A stretch of DNA of 64,000 nt, from assembly GCA_028622995.1 (NCBI GenBank), contig JAJQJQ010000014.1, positions 3,472,001 to 3,536,000 on the forward strand, read 5' to 3'. A program made the translations under genes and the position numbers. Shown in pieces: positions 11,061-22,103 of the stretch. Each line of letters opens with the position of its first letter. The stretch's first letter is position 1. The notes beneath the pieces were generated by a model. It was not told the origin of the DNA. It made no database searches and saw only the letters and a program-made list of their open reading frames with translations. This stretch comes from Panagrolaimus kolymaensis (lineage: Eukaryota; Nematoda; Chromadorea; Rhabditida; Panagrolaimidae).

Positions 11061-11263
11061 TGTTGTGCGCGCATTTCAAATGCATCACAATCAAGCGCCA
11101 ACTCCCATAACGAAGATAGTGTTTGACTCGCGTCTTCACTCTCGCCTAAATCTTAGCCTTGTTTGTTCGTTGTCTTTCATTCAATGGAAATTGTATGTTA
11201 TCTTTATTCTCTGAATAAATACTATTCTAAATTTGTTGCTGTCTCTCGAACCTGTGCACAACA
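11061..11263 (+). repeat. 5' long terminal repeat
   Basis: 203 bases, TGTTGTG to CACAACA. No difference from the 3' copy was seen on direct reading. Contains a possible AATAAA signal (CTGAATAAATACTATT) in its 3' half. Confidence 0.93.
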
Positions 11264-11458
11264 AATTTATTGGTGACGATTACGGATTCAACCTATCTGA
11301 TCTTCAACTCAACTCTTGCTCCAGCTGCTTCAACTTCCTCAAGATTTTGTTCAACTGTTGCTCCAACTGCTGTCTATCAAACGTCTTGTTCTTGCTGCTT
11401 TCTGATCTCAAATCAACCGTCAACTCTAAACTTCAACTGTTTATAAGATCAACCGACG

Positions 11459-14400
11459 ATGACTCTACCAACTCTACCTCCGTTCAAATACGATGCTGCT
11501 CGTCCTAACTCTGCTGCTGTCTGGATTGAAAGAATCGACGACATATTCGACCTTCATCCGACGCTAACTGAGAAACAAAAGATAATCCTGATCAAAACTT
11601 GTTTGGATGATGCTTGCTATCATAAAGTAAGTGGTGCTTTACTTCTGACTCCTGCTTGCAAAACTGAAGGAGCTCTGACAACGCATGATTCCAAAGTTCT
11701 CAAGAAGGTGATGATCCAACTATTCGACAGAAGTGAATCTCTCTTTGCTAAACGCTTTGCTGCTCTTCAAACGACGTGGAATGATCCAATTGATGAACCT
11801 ATTGCTGCTCTTTGTGCTCGTATCAAACAATCGACTATCGACTTCAAAATGGGTGAATTCTCTGAGAATGAACTTCAAACTATGATCCTCATGCTCTCGA
11901 TGAAATCCAAAGAACTTCAACCACTAAGAACTCGAATACTCGACAGGCTCGCGGCTAATGCTAAAACAACTTTTGCTGATTGCCAAGAGCTCATTGAAAC
12001 CACAATTCAAACAAATCGAGAACAAAGACTGCCTGAAACTCAACATGTCAATCAGCTCAATCATGGTCATCATGGTCAAAACAAGAAACGTCATCAACCA
12101 AAGCAACCGTCAGATCAAACTTCTTCCAATCGAGCTCCACCGACTTCTCCATGTCCAAACTGTGGTGATCTTCACTGGCGTATTGATTGTAAGAAAGATC
12201 CTGCATATTGCTCTCACTGTAAAGTAAATGGTCACATGCTCAAATACTGTAAGAAAGCCAACTTCAAATCAAACAACTCAAATTCGTCAAAAACAAGAAC
12301 TCAAGCTCGTTATACTGGTGGCCGAGCTGGTTCTTATCATCTTGATGAATCAAAACAAGTTTTGCGCCTTTCATGGAAACGTGATCATCCAAGGTTAATG
12401 GTAAACCTCATCATCAATGGTAAACCACTACGATGCCTTTTGGATACTGGTGCTGACATCTCAATTCTTACTCCACGTGATCATTCTGCTATTGGATCTC
12501 CTGCTCTTACTCGTCAACCAATCGTCGTTAATGCTGCTGGCAATAATCCTCTTCAACTCAATGATTCCTTCACTTCTCAAACGACAATCAAATTCGAAGA
12601 TGAAAATCATCAACTTGTAACTAAAACCCAAGATGTTACATACTTCGTAGCTGATACTCAAATGTCTCTACTTGGTAACGACTTCTTTGGTATATTTGAA
12701 CTTGGAAACATTCGTCTGAATCAACTTGCTTGTAACATGGTATCTGATGATTCAATTGTTCCTCAACAAACAATCGACGATTTGTCTCAACAATTCAAGC
12801 CTCTCTTCGATGGTAAACCTGGTCGATGTAAGAACTTCAGAGTTCATCTTCAACTCAAGAAGGACTCGACATATGTGTTCATACCTCCCAGACGTCTTTC
12901 TATTCATGCTGCTGAACTTCTCAAAGCTGAAATTGAACGACTGATCCAAGAAAAAAGAATTTATCCTGTGAAACACTCAAACTACGCTTCACCGGTATCA
13001 ATCATTTCAAGGAAGGACGGGAGACCCAGGCTCGTCATAGACTTCTCAACTGGTCTCAACGAACGACTGGAAGAACCATGCTATCAACTACCATCACCAA
13101 ATGACATCTTCGATCTCATCTCTGAAGCAACCGTGTTCACTCAACTGGATTTGTCTGATGCTTATCATCAAGTGCCACTCGACAAAGAATCTCAAGAACT
13201 TGTTACGATTTCGACTCCTTTTGGAAGATTCCGATACAAAGCTCTTTGTTTTGGTCTCAAGAATGCTCCTGCTGAATTTCAACGTATCATGGATGAACTG
13301 CTAATGGACTTACCATTCGCCGCTGCTTACCTCGATGATATTCTGATCTTTAGCAAATCCATCGACGAACATCGTGAACATGTCAAAACTGTCTTCAATC
13401 GTCTAATGAAAGAAGGTTTCAAACTCAACCTCATCAAATGTAAGCTATTCAAAGCTTCGGTTCGGTTCTTAGGAAAGCTGATTTCTGCTGAAGGAATTCA
13501 ACCTGATCCAGAAAAGGTGGCTGCAATTCAAACAATGCAAACACCAACCGACGTCTCCAAACTTCGTGCTTTCCTTGGTCTCATCAACTTCTACCAAAAC
13601 TTCATTCCAATGATGAGAAATCACCGCAAACCACTCGACGATCTTCTCAAAAACAATGCTGACTGGACTTGGACTCCTGAACATGATGAAGCTGTATCAA
13701 CCATCAAGATGCTTCTTTCTGAAAACTGCATGCTCACACACTATGATCCTCGTCTACCAATCATCGTTGCTGCCGATGCTTCTGCTGCTGGTATTGGTGG
13801 ATGCATTTCCCATCGATATCCAAACGGCACCGAAAGACCAATACAATTCTTCTCGCGTGCTATGAACTCGTCGCAACAGAAATACAATCAAACCGAAAAA
13901 GAAGGTCTTGCACTCGTCATGGCTATCAAAGTCTTCAAAAGATACCTCGAAGGAAGAAAGTTCACTCTCCTGACAGATCATCGTGCTCTTCTATCAATCT
14001 TCGGCAACAAATCAAAGAAACCGTCAGTTGCAATCAATCGTCTTCATCGCTGGGCTCTAACACTCTCTTGTTATGATTTCGACATTGAGTACCGAAACAC
14101 AACACAATTCGGTCAAGCTGACGCTCTTTCGCGCCTCATCAAGCAAACTCGTGAATTAGAAGAAATTTACGAAGAAGATGACTCGTACATGGTAAACTCA
14201 ATCGTCGACGACCTCGCTGATGATGTTACTCCTCATGCTGTTTTTCTTCAAATTACTGCTCTGGATGTTGCTGCTGCTTATGCTGATGATCCAGAAGCTC
14301 AACAACTTCTCAAATCAATCAAATCAAACAAACGACAAGGCGATGGAACGCTCAAATACTACTTGATCAAAGACGTCATCATGATGAATGATCGTGTATT

Positions 14401-15781
14401 CATTCCTGCAAAGCTTCGTGATCATGTTCTTCAACAACTTCATGCTGGTCACAATGGTGAACGCCGTACAAAAGCTCTTGCTCGTAAACATGTTTTCTGG
14501 TCTGGACTAAACCAAGACATCGAAACAATGGTCAAATCATGCGACTCCTGCATTCAACTCAAAAAGAATCCAATCAAGGTACCACTCGTCTCATGGCCTG
14601 TTTCGTCCAAACCTGGTGATCGAATACATATCGACTTCGCTGGTCCTCTCCATGATCATTATCTGCTGGTAATCGTCGATTCATACTCCAAATGGATTGA
14701 TGTCGCTGTTATGAAATCAACAACAACCGCCAAAACTGTCAAAGTTCTTCAAAGGTATATTGCTGATAATGGTGCTCCAATGGTTATTGTCTCTGATAAT
14801 GATCCTCAATTTGCTTCAAGTGAATTCAAGAATTTCTGCGACGACTACTGCATCAATCACATCCGTAGTGCTCCATACCATCCACAATCAAATGGTCAAG
14901 CCGAACGTATGGTTGATATCGTCAAACGATTCGTTAAGAAGAAATCAATCGACCGTGGCTCAAACTTCAAGCTGCATGACTGCATAGACTCATTCCTCAT
15001 TGCTTATCGAACCACTCCATCAAATGCTACTCCTGGTTGCTCAACTCCTGCTTTTGCTCATCTTGGTCGTGAATTACGAAATCAACTCGACATGCTTCGT
15101 CCAAATTTCGTCAAATTCCTGAAATCAAACTTCAAACAAGATGAACAATTCAATCGACACCATGGAGTCAAATCAAAGTTCTTCAAAGCTAATGATCGTG
15201 TACATTTTCGACTTAAACCTGAAGGTCCTTGGGTTCCTGCTATTGTTTTAGCTAAAGTTGGAAAAACACTCTACAAACTCCAAGAAAACTCAACTGGAAA
15301 ATACCATCGTCGACATGCAAACCAACTACTCAAAGCTGCTGATCCAATCGCCTCTGAACCGTACTCCAATTCTGAATCTGATTCTCATGCTTCAAATTCA
15401 TCAGGGGAAGGTGGATCCCATACTGCAAACTCTTCAAGTGCTCCTTCGTCGCGCTCTTCAAGTCCAACAAATGAACAATCGTCAACGACTCCTGTTCAAC
15501 AAGCTTCGTGTACCATGCCCTGTACCATGACCGAAGTTTCAACTACATTGGTTACCGCTCGCCAAACTCCGCCATCTCAATCAACTTCAAATGCTCCAAG
15601 TGATGTTCCTCAATCTCAACCGACATCGAACTCAAGAACAAATGCTCCTGATATCGATCGTGATCCTTCGTCAAATGCTCCAGAATCACCCGTCGCTCTT
15701 CGAAGATCTGCTCGTGCTCGTGCGCCACCGCAAAGACTTGCTCCTGATCCACGTCTCAAAAACTATGATTCAAGGATTTAG
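11459..15781 (+). CDS. Gag-Pol polyprotein of the Ty3/gypsy element
   Basis: One frame of 1440 codons from the ATG at 11459. Gag region with two zinc knuckles near residues 232-265: CPNCGDLHWRIDC (one residue short of the usual spacing) and CSHCKVNGHMLKYC (canonical CX2CX4HX4C). Aspartic protease motif DTGADIS at about 329. Reverse transcriptase with YLDDIL at about 624. RNase H with ADAS (D at about 773) and TDHRALL. Integrase with an HHCC zinc region near 995-1035 and a catalytic triad D1059, D1113, E1149, the last two spaced D-x35-E as expected. The final 150 residues are Ser/Pro/Thr-rich without known domain. Gag and Pol are fused with no frameshift, unlike many relatives. All key catalytic residues are present, so it looks functional. 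Confidence 0.95.
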   Translation: MTLPTLPPFKYDAARPNSAAVWIERIDDIFDLHPTLTEKQKIILIKTCLDDACYHKVSGALLLTPACKTEGALTTHDSKVLKKVMIQLFDRSESLFAKRFAALQTTWNDPIDEPIAALCARIKQSTIDFKMGEFSENELQTMILMLSMKSKELQPLRTRILDRLAANAKTTFADCQELIETTIQTNREQRLPETQHVNQLNHGHHGQNKKRHQPKQPSDQTSSNRAPPTSPCPNCGDLHWRIDCKKDPAYCSHCKVNGHMLKYCKKANFKSNNSNSSKTRTQARYTGGRAGSYHLDESKQVLRLSWKRDHPRLMVNLIINGKPLRCLLDTGADISILTPRDHSAIGSPALTRQPIVVNAAGNNPLQLNDSFTSQTTIKFEDENHQLVTKTQDVTYFVADTQMSLLGNDFFGIFELGNIRLNQLACNMVSDDSIVPQQTIDDLSQQFKPLFDGKPGRCKNFRVHLQLKKDSTYVFIPPRRLSIHAAELLKAEIERLIQEKRIYPVKHSNYASPVSIISRKDGRPRLVIDFSTGLNERLEEPCYQLPSPNDIFDLISEATVFTQLDLSDAYHQVPLDKESQELVTISTPFGRFRYKALCFGLKNAPAEFQRIMDELLMDLPFAAAYLDDILIFSKSIDEHREHVKTVFNRLMKEGFKLNLIKCKLFKASVRFLGKLISAEGIQPDPEKVAAIQTMQTPTDVSKLRAFLGLINFYQNFIPMMRNHRKPLDDLLKNNADWTWTPEHDEAVSTIKMLLSENCMLTHYDPRLPIIVAADASAAGIGGCISHRYPNGTERPIQFFSRAMNSSQQKYNQTEKEGLALVMAIKVFKRYLEGRKFTLLTDHRALLSIFGNKSKKPSVAINRLHRWALTLSCYDFDIEYRNTTQFGQADALSRLIKQTRELEEIYEEDDSYMVNSIVDDLADDVTPHAVFLQITALDVAAAYADDPEAQQLLKSIKSNKRQGDGTLKYYLIKDVIMMNDRVFIPAKLRDHVLQQLHAGHNGERRTKALARKHVFWSGLNQDIETMVKSCDSCIQLKKNPIKVPLVSWPVSSKPGDRIHIDFAGPLHDHYLLVIVDSYSKWIDVAVMKSTTTAKTVKVLQRYIADNGAPMVIVSDNDPQFASSEFKNFCDDYCINHIRSAPYHPQSNGQAERMVDIVKRFVKKKSIDRGSNFKLHDCIDSFLIAYRTTPSNATPGCSTPAFAHLGRELRNQLDMLRPNFVKFLKSNFKQDEQFNRHHGVKSKFFKANDRVHFRLKPEGPWVPAIVLAKVGKTLYKLQENSTGKYHRRHANQLLKAADPIASEPYSNSESDSHASNSSGEGGSHTANSSSAPSSRSSSPTNEQSSTTPVQQASCTMPCTMTEVSTTLVTARQTPPSQSTSNAPSDVPQSQPTSNSRTNAPDIDRDPSSNAPESPVALRRSARARAPPQRLAPDPRLKNYDSRI

Positions 15782-15856
15782 CTTCTCTAGTCTTTGTTAG
15801 TTATTATATTGTTCTTGTTAATTATTTAAGCTAAGAACCTCGCTAGTCTAATATAA

Positions 15857-15866
15857 GTGGGGAGGG
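15857..15866 (+). other. Polypurine tract of the retrotransposon
   Basis: GTGGGGAGGG lies one base before the 3' LTR, where plus-strand DNA synthesis is primed in this class of element. Confidence 0.75.
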
Positions 15867-15867
15867 A

Positions 15868-16070
15868 TGTTGTGCGCGCATTTCAAATGCATCACAATCA
15901 AGCGCCAACTCCCATAACGAAGATAGTGTTTGACTCGCGTCTTCACTCTCGCCTAAATCTTAGCCTTGTTTGTTCGTTGTCTTTCATTCAATGGAAATTG
16001 TATGTTATCTTTATTCTCTGAATAAATACTATTCTAAATTTGTTGCTGTCTCTCGAACCTGTGCACAACA
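15868..16070 (+). repeat. 3' long terminal repeat
   Basis: 203 bases, apparently identical to 11061-11263, followed by the second GAACC target copy at 16071-16075. Confidence 0.93.
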
Positions 16071-17012
16071 GAACCCACTACAGTTGACCAAGGTCCAAGA
16101 TAGGAAACTAACATAATTCCAAATGCCTGAAAAACTTGTTTACATTTATTAATAATAATTGAAGCCAATTAGAAAATGTGACGTCAGTCAAATTGTTCTT
16201 ACCCCTAAAAACACTGAAGCAAGGATGTGAGGGACAAAATTAAAAATAAAATTGATGATCAACGTTTTGAATATAATTTTATTTGACTAAAAATTTGAAA
16301 AATATTCTTTAATTATTTTTTTTTTGAATAAAAATTATTATAGTGTATTTCTTTATTATTTTTAATATATAAAAAAACTTACATTGCCTTTAACATTTTT
16401 TGTTAAATGAATATTTATTCTATTTCGAAAAAGCCATAATAACCAAACACAAGTGGAAAGAATAAGAGCACAAGAAAAATATCGAATTTGAATATACCAT
16501 GAACGCGGTTGAATTCCTATACATTTTTCTAAATTGCAAAGTGGAAACATTGGAATCATAATAAAGAATAAAGCATAAAAGTCAATAACAAAAATAATTA
16601 TTATTGCTAAATAAATTATCAACATGGATGGTTTATATTTCAATGGATACATAACACAAAAGCATCGATCTAATCCAAGTGTAAATGATGCAATGGGAAG
16701 TGCCATAAATGAAAATTTTTGTATTGCCATAATAAACCACCATAAATATCCATCAAAAATGATATAAATTTTAAGCCAAAATAAAAAAAAATATCCAACA
16801 AATATTAGGGTAGTAAATGAAGTCAAAAGTTGTATGAAAATATAGAATAACAAACTTGGTGAAAATTCCATTGTAGCATTTAGTAATAATCCCCGAACAT
16901 TATTATTTCGATGACGAAGATAAAGTAGTTTTGAAAAAATGTAAACACTCATTGAGCTAAATAAAATAGATAAAATAAATTCGATAGTAATAATCCAATC
17001 AAAAAATTTCAT

Positions 17013-17689
17013 ATTAATAAATATTAGATAGGTAGAATTTAAAATAATTGTTTTAAATTTTAACCGTAGTATAGCAACAAAAAAAAAGTTGCAATTGCTA
17101 CCCAGGAGATTTATAATATTTTTGTTTTTCAAAAATTTTTTTTCTTCTTTTTATAAATTATAATGAATACAAAAAAAAGGGGCAGTACTTACTTCAAATT
17201 TGTTTTGTTGTGCATTTTGAGTTGTTTCACATAGATATAAATTGATGAATATGAGAAAATTAAAAAATTAAAAAAAGAGACATAACAGGAAATAATTATT
17301 TATTCAACTGAAAATTTTGCAACAAAAAATAGAATATTCAATTTCGAATAAATAGTTTAATTTAAAAAACATAAACTTTTACGAAATTTCTACTTAATTA
17401 CGACGCTGATCTTTAAAGCTTTAATGTATGTACTTTTTTTTTTAAATGTTTAAAGGTTTTAAAAGCATTTACCATTTAGTCTCTCCATATAATGCTCAAA
17501 CAACTTTTCTTTTTTGGCTGAATAAATAATATTGGAATCATCTGTTAGCTATACTTAGGAATTATGTAGTTCATGGATTTTGGAATGTGGGTGGCACAGT
17601 CAAAGAATAACCACTACAATGAAATTGAACGTAGCTTGTGGGAATAAAGTAAGCACAAGGAATAAAAAAAGGTGAACAAAAAATTAAAC
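17013..17689. other. AT-rich region upstream of the split receptor gene
   Basis: No supported exon. A minus-strand segment near 17195-17260 ends in a good GTAAGT donor and could be a non-coding 5' exon of the receptor, but no matching acceptor was convincing. Confidence 0.3.
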
Positions 17690-18180
17690 AAAAAAGTTAA
17701 CTTAGATATTCAAAAAAAGATAATAGAAAAACATCTAAATGGCAAATAATAGTCGGCCATAAATTTTTAGACGAATAAATAAGAAAAAAAAGGTTTATTG
17801 TTGTTTGCCATTTTAAATAACCGAGGTCAAAAGAATATATATAAGGTCATTATTAGATTATACTCTAACACTTTTTATATTTAAAAAAAGAAGAAGGAAA
17901 AAAGAGAACGGACAAACTATTAAAATGAGAAAGACTGCAAAAAAAATATCTTGAATACCTTTCTTTTTTAAATCAGCCCCTAGCTTTTGTATTTTAAAAA
18001 TATCTTAATATTTTTATATTTTTGCGAAAAGCAACAAACAAAAAAAAACATTCAAAAATGAATATTTCATTATTTTTAATACACACTGCAAGCTTTTTTG
18101 GTGAAACACTTTTTGATTTAAAATACCAATGAAAAAAATAAATATCAAATTAGCTTTTAGATAAAATTATAAATGCTAAA
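17690..18180. repeat. Dispersed repeat, copy 2 (longest)
   Basis: Collinear with two separated segments on the right side of the window, 47245-47600 and 48390-48545. Shared stretches include TTGTTTGCCATTTT, CTCTAACACTTTT and ATTCAAAAATGAATATTTCA, then TTTGATTTAAAATACCAATG. Here the segments are adjacent; at 47-48.5 kb a secreted-peptide gene lies between them. No coding potential. Confidence 0.65.
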
Positions 18181-18639
18181 GCAAACAAATACATATAATC
18201 TCGGTGCTGTCTTTTATGATGATTATGAACTATGTGCATTTTTGCTGGAAACAGAAGTTGAAATACGAAAAAAAAGCATATTTGGCGCCGCTTTCTTGTC
18301 ATAATTAGTTTTATAACTTTAAAAAAGTAGGAAAAAAGCAAATTATTTTTTTTATTTGAAAAATTTTGATTTTGAGTTTTCTTTTTTTAATTCTTATTTT
18401 TATGTAAATTAATTTGTTTTTTTGGGTGCTAAAATCAGATTAAATTTTTATTTTTTTAAATGCTTTTATTTATATAAAAAAATTTACGAAACCATAAATA
18501 AATACACCATACATAATTTTATTTAGCTCTAATTGTTAGAGTTAAACATTAAAATGTACAGAATAAATATTTGTCATAAAAAAACACTTTTATTATTTCC
18601 AACTTTCAAAATTAGAAGTGGAATTGAGTTTGAAGCATT
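18181..18639. other. AT-rich spacer
   Basis: No supported gene; it forms the 3' flank of the LDL-receptor class A gene. Confidence 0.4.
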
Positions 18640-18954
18640 TTATGGATGAACAACAACAATTTGGTCTTTGTTGATTTGATTATTGACAATTAAGTCTTTC
18701 ATGAATTTGTCTTTGGCAATTCGATTTTCGCTGAGACGAAGTTTGTTGAACAACATGGATTTAGGTGATTTAGGTGGGCAAAAAAAATTTTCATCGCTGC
18801 AATCATCGGCTTGGCAATCACATTCTCCATCACATACAAATGATTGAGGAAGGCAAACATGAGTATCAAAACATGTGAACATAAGTGGTTGACATTCAGC
18901 TGAGATGCTTAAAACAAAGCAAAACAATGCAGCAGCAAGAATAAGAAGCTTCAT
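18640..18954 (-). CDS. Secreted single LDL-receptor class A domain protein
   Basis: Single exon, 104 residues, ATG at 18954. Residues 1-19 form a clear signal peptide (MKLLILAAALFCFVLSISA). An LDLa module follows directly: cysteines in ECQ, FTC, HVC and FVC, then CDGECDC, DDCSDE and FFC. CDG plus DCSDE is the calcium-cage signature of the family. There are eight cysteines instead of the usual six, the extra pair lying in CDGECDC. After the module comes a basic 45-residue tail without cysteines. By family, LDLa modules bind ligands outside the cell; a small free-standing one could be a secreted lipid- or protein-binding peptide or an immune effector (inference). A TATA-like box lies at 19026-19034. 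Confidence 0.85.
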   Translation of the reverse strand: MKLLILAAALFCFVLSISAECQPLMFTCFDTHVCLPQSFVCDGECDCQADDCSDENFFCPPKSPKSMLFNKLRLSENRIAKDKFMKDLIVNNQINKDQIVVVHP

Positions 18955-19025
18955 ATTTTAATTTAACTAATAATAGTTAAAGAAAGTTGAATGATTGATG
19001 AATGCTTTTAACTTTCTGGGTGGTC

Positions 19026-19034
19026 TATTTATAC
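19026..19034 (-). promoter_or_regulatory. TATA-like box of the LDLa gene
   Basis: GTATAAATA on the minus strand, about 70 bases upstream of the ATG at 18954. It lies beside CTGGGTGGTCT (19016-19026), which recurs inverted as AGACCACCCAG at 19095-19105 and could be a protein-binding pair. Confidence 0.45.
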
Positions 19035-19105
19035 TAAAAGAAAATGCTTATTGCACTTTTAGACGTTTCACGCTTTTAATGTAAAAATGAATGAAGACCA
19101 CCCAG

Positions 19106-20976
19106 TTTTTTTTTATTTTCAAAGATAACAAAGAACTCAAGATGATGGTGTGTTTTTTTTCGTTTCTTGATGCTGTAAAAGGTCTTTCTTTATTATTTTT
19201 TTTTACAATCAAGTATTGTATAAACCAAAAAAAGCAATATGGAGAAGGAAGACTTGAAAATATAATTAATTCATTTTTTAAAAAAACCTAATTGCCATGT
19301 TCCACCTTTTTTCCTCAAGCTTCGGTATATTTAAAAATAATGGGGGCTCGAATTATTGAAACCTATGTTAGCATCAAAAAATATTTTTACATTAGAGAAT
19401 AAGATTTAAAGCAAAAATACAAATCTATTTAAAAGTTTTTTTGCAAATTAAAAAAATAATAACAAAAGTACAATATTTACATCATTGTTGTATCAGCAGC
19501 AAAGACATTCTAAATTTCATATATGTAAGTGCTGTTTTTCGACTTAATAATCAACATATAAATATTCAACAGCGCAACATCTCATGGCCCATTTCGATGG
19601 TATCAAGAAAACTTTGGGTTTTTCTTGTAAAATAAATACTTACTGTACTTGTGTTAAATTATTTGTTTTAATTGCTACTGTATATTTTTTTTCTCTTCAT
19701 TTTATGATTTGGTTTTAGCAAGAAAAAAAAAATGAAACGTGACACCTATCTGTTTTTTTTCTTATTTTATTTATCCATTATAATGATAGCATTATATAAA
19801 CCAACAAGATTTTTGTATCATATCATGGATAATTTGGGCCCTTTTATTTCGCAAAATTATATATTATCATTACCTTATAATAATTAGTTCGTTCTTGTTA
19901 ATCCATGATTAAAATTGAGCTTTTTTCCCCAACTTGTTTATGCTTTACTAAAATTAAATTATTGACAATTAAACCCCAAGAAAATCCTTTATTGGGTTTC
20001 AAATTTATTCCACTAAAGTTTATGTATATGTCTTTAAATGAGCCCTTTGATAAAATAAAATATTTTTTGTTTAGACTAAACATCAACAACAACAAAAAAC
20101 TTTATGTGTGGTCCCCTTCTTTAATGTTTTTTATTGATGTCTATCAAAAAAAAAAATCAAACAAAAGATAAGAAAAACTTGTGTGTGTTCCTTCCTATCA
20201 TAAAAATTTATCAATAATCCTAAAGTACAATGCTTTTTAATGCTGCAGACTTTTTTGCCTTTAATAGTACATCATCATTAAAAAAAATTTAGCTTCAAAA
20301 AATGATAAAATAAAAAACATCCATTTTTTTTTCTAGCAAAAATAAATAAAAAAATTAAAGGCTATTATTCCTTTTTTAATTTAAAAAATAAAAATGTTTG
20401 AGTAAATTTTTTTTTACAATAAATATGTATTTTTTTATTCCATTTAAGCGTTTTTGCGGATTTCGAAAAATAGGCCCCAACGGAAAGAGAAAAGAAAAAA
20501 TGACAACAAAACTAGATTGTAAATAAATAAATCCAAATATACATATAATGAAGAATTTTAAACAAAAAAAAATAAATAAATAAAATTAACAAACTTATTA
20601 ATAAATATCTTACACACACACAAAAACGAGGAAAATATTTTTATGCATTTGTACTGCTACCATACTACAAAATCAAATAATGTATGTATTGTTGGGGATG
20701 CCATAATCGGAGAAAGCGTATAAAATAAATTTTTGGAACCCATCGAAAATCAAAAAAGTTATTTATTTTATTTATTTATTTTTCAACTTTTTAAAGTTGG
20801 TTTTTAATTTTTGTAAAGTTAAGAAATTGCAAAGCATGGAAGAAATTGGAAATGGTTTATCTCCAAAATCAAATTCTTTTTCAAAAAAAAAATTAAATAA
20901 ATTAAATTAAGCAAGCTATCCCTCTTGATTAAAGCATACAAAAATATATATTCTGTATTTTATTTATTTATTTCGA
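19106..20976. other. Long AT-rich intergenic region
   Basis: No exon chain could be built on either strand. There are many short A/T and TTTATTTA-like runs. Open frames here are short and of A/T-driven composition, such as those near 19441-19635 and 19905-20171. Confidence 0.45.
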
Positions 20977-22103
20977 TTACTTAACAATTATGATAGCTGA
21001 ACGGTCTCCATTATTAGTGTTTGAAATGCTGGAAATGGAGGATGATTGAGATTTGTACCAAGGAAAAAATTTTAAAATGAAATTCAATTTATAAAAAGTT
21101 AAATATTTTTGGCGGAATACACTTCTAAAAATATTTTATTTAAGTAAAGACAAAAAAAATTCCAGCAAAAATGCCTTGAATAAAAAAAATGTGACGACAA
21201 AACTTACGAAAGTGAAAATAATAAAATCAAACTTGAATAATGATAAAATGTATAAAGAATATTGCTGATGCCCGATAAAGCCATTTGCAAATTTAATATT
21301 CGAGTAGTTTCTGGACCTTTACTTGAATTTTCTTTTAATGTATTCATAAACGATAACCATGTGAAAGTTGAAGATAATACTAGACAAACAGAAGAAAAAA
21401 ATGATTGAGACAATAAAATTAATTCAAATCGTTGAATTTTTACTTGTAATTGTTTACTTCGAAATAATTGACAAAATGCTGCGATGAAACAAAGAATAGT
21501 TGAAAATATGGCATTAGCCAAATCAAGGGTAGGTACTAGCATTAAATCAAATGTTGTTAGGCTATATGATTGTCGAACTGTATCAGGACAAAAATTGTTG
21601 CCTATAATATTGCACAAAAGTCTTTGAGGTTTATAAAGTTCAATCAAAAATGGATATAAAAGTATGATAACACAAATAAATGCTGTATTTCGCTTTCTCC
21701 AAAGTTGCTTAAATTTAGAATAAAATACGATAGCTGTAAATCGATTTAATGCAAGAATAGTATTACCAATGGCATTAAAATTTCCTTGATACCATTGAAA
21801 TGGAGTTGTAAAATATTGAAATAATGAAGCGCTAATATAAGTATGTCCAAGAAGGAAGCATTTAGGTAATGCATGAAAACTACATCCAAATGTAAAAATA
21901 ACAAAATATGGTGTACGGTATTGAGATTTCTGATTTAATAGTTGTGACAAAAAGAAAATAATAAAAGTTATCTCAAAAAATACTCCAACATTATTTATCC
22001 AATTTGTAATTGCTTTTAAATTATTTGAAAATTCCCTGCTTATATTCCAATCTAAGCTTCCAAAAGATGAAGAAAAAGAAGATGATGAAGAATTAAAACT
22101 CAT
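20977..22103 (-). CDS. Nematode seven-transmembrane chemoreceptor (Srg/Srv-like), two exons
   Basis: Exons 21208-22103 and 20977-21124 join at phase 2 to 347 residues. The ATG is taken at 22103 (MSFNSSSSS), after which the serine-rich extracellular N-terminus carries an NxS site (NIS). The third helix is followed by LALNRFTAIVFYSKFKQLW, the signature position of the Srg/Srv receptor families (usually NRFTA..FP.KY..IW). The short C-terminal exon gives SVFRQKYLTFYKLNF and a serine-rich tail, as is typical. Without splicing, the frame would stop four codons after helix 7. Role by family: chemosensory G-protein-coupled receptor of sensory neurons; ligand unknown. Confidence 0.8.

Larger units (their letters stand above)
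11061..16070 (+). mobile_element. Complete Ty3/gypsy-type LTR retrotransposon
   Basis: Element of 5010 bases with 203-base LTRs (11061-11263 and 15868-16070) ending in TGTTGTG and CACAACA, and a GAACC duplication at both sides. A candidate primer-binding region begins a few bases after the 5' LTR (TTGGTGACGATTACGG). A purine run GTGGGGAGGG at 15857-15866 precedes the 3' LTR. The LTRs look identical base for base. With the unbroken single gag-pol frame, this indicates a young, possibly active insertion. Domain order PR-RT-RNaseH-IN is that of Ty3/gypsy. It lies antisense to, and inside, the last exon of a chemoreceptor gene. Codon and base use are less A/T-skewed than the surrounding genes. 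Confidence 0.95.
10935..17012 (-). pseudogene. Seven-transmembrane chemoreceptor gene split by an LTR retrotransposon
   Basis: Exon 1 is 16383-17012 (ATG at 17012), exon 2 is 16203-16286, and exon 3 is 16076-16126 continuing, beyond the retroelement, in 11060-10935. Ignoring the insert and one copy of the 5-base target duplication, exon 3 reads through to a stop at 10935-10937 and the gene would encode 296 residues. Hydrophobic segments fit 7TM: a DRY-like LGLDRCFCVMYPLKYKPS, a sixth helix near LIINFIFNFVPHILASVFLG, and a seventh (AFGIMLVSYLGPWSTVVGS) that is interrupted. The insertion separates the end of helix 7 and the tail, so the allele is probably inactive. Splice sites (GTAAGT, GTAAGA; TTTTTAG, TTTTCAG) are intact, so the break is recent. 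Confidence 0.8.

Noticed and set aside
19441..20171. Several 60-90 codon frames in the long spacer
   Set aside because: They overlap on both strands, start at arbitrary codons and lack recognisable features.
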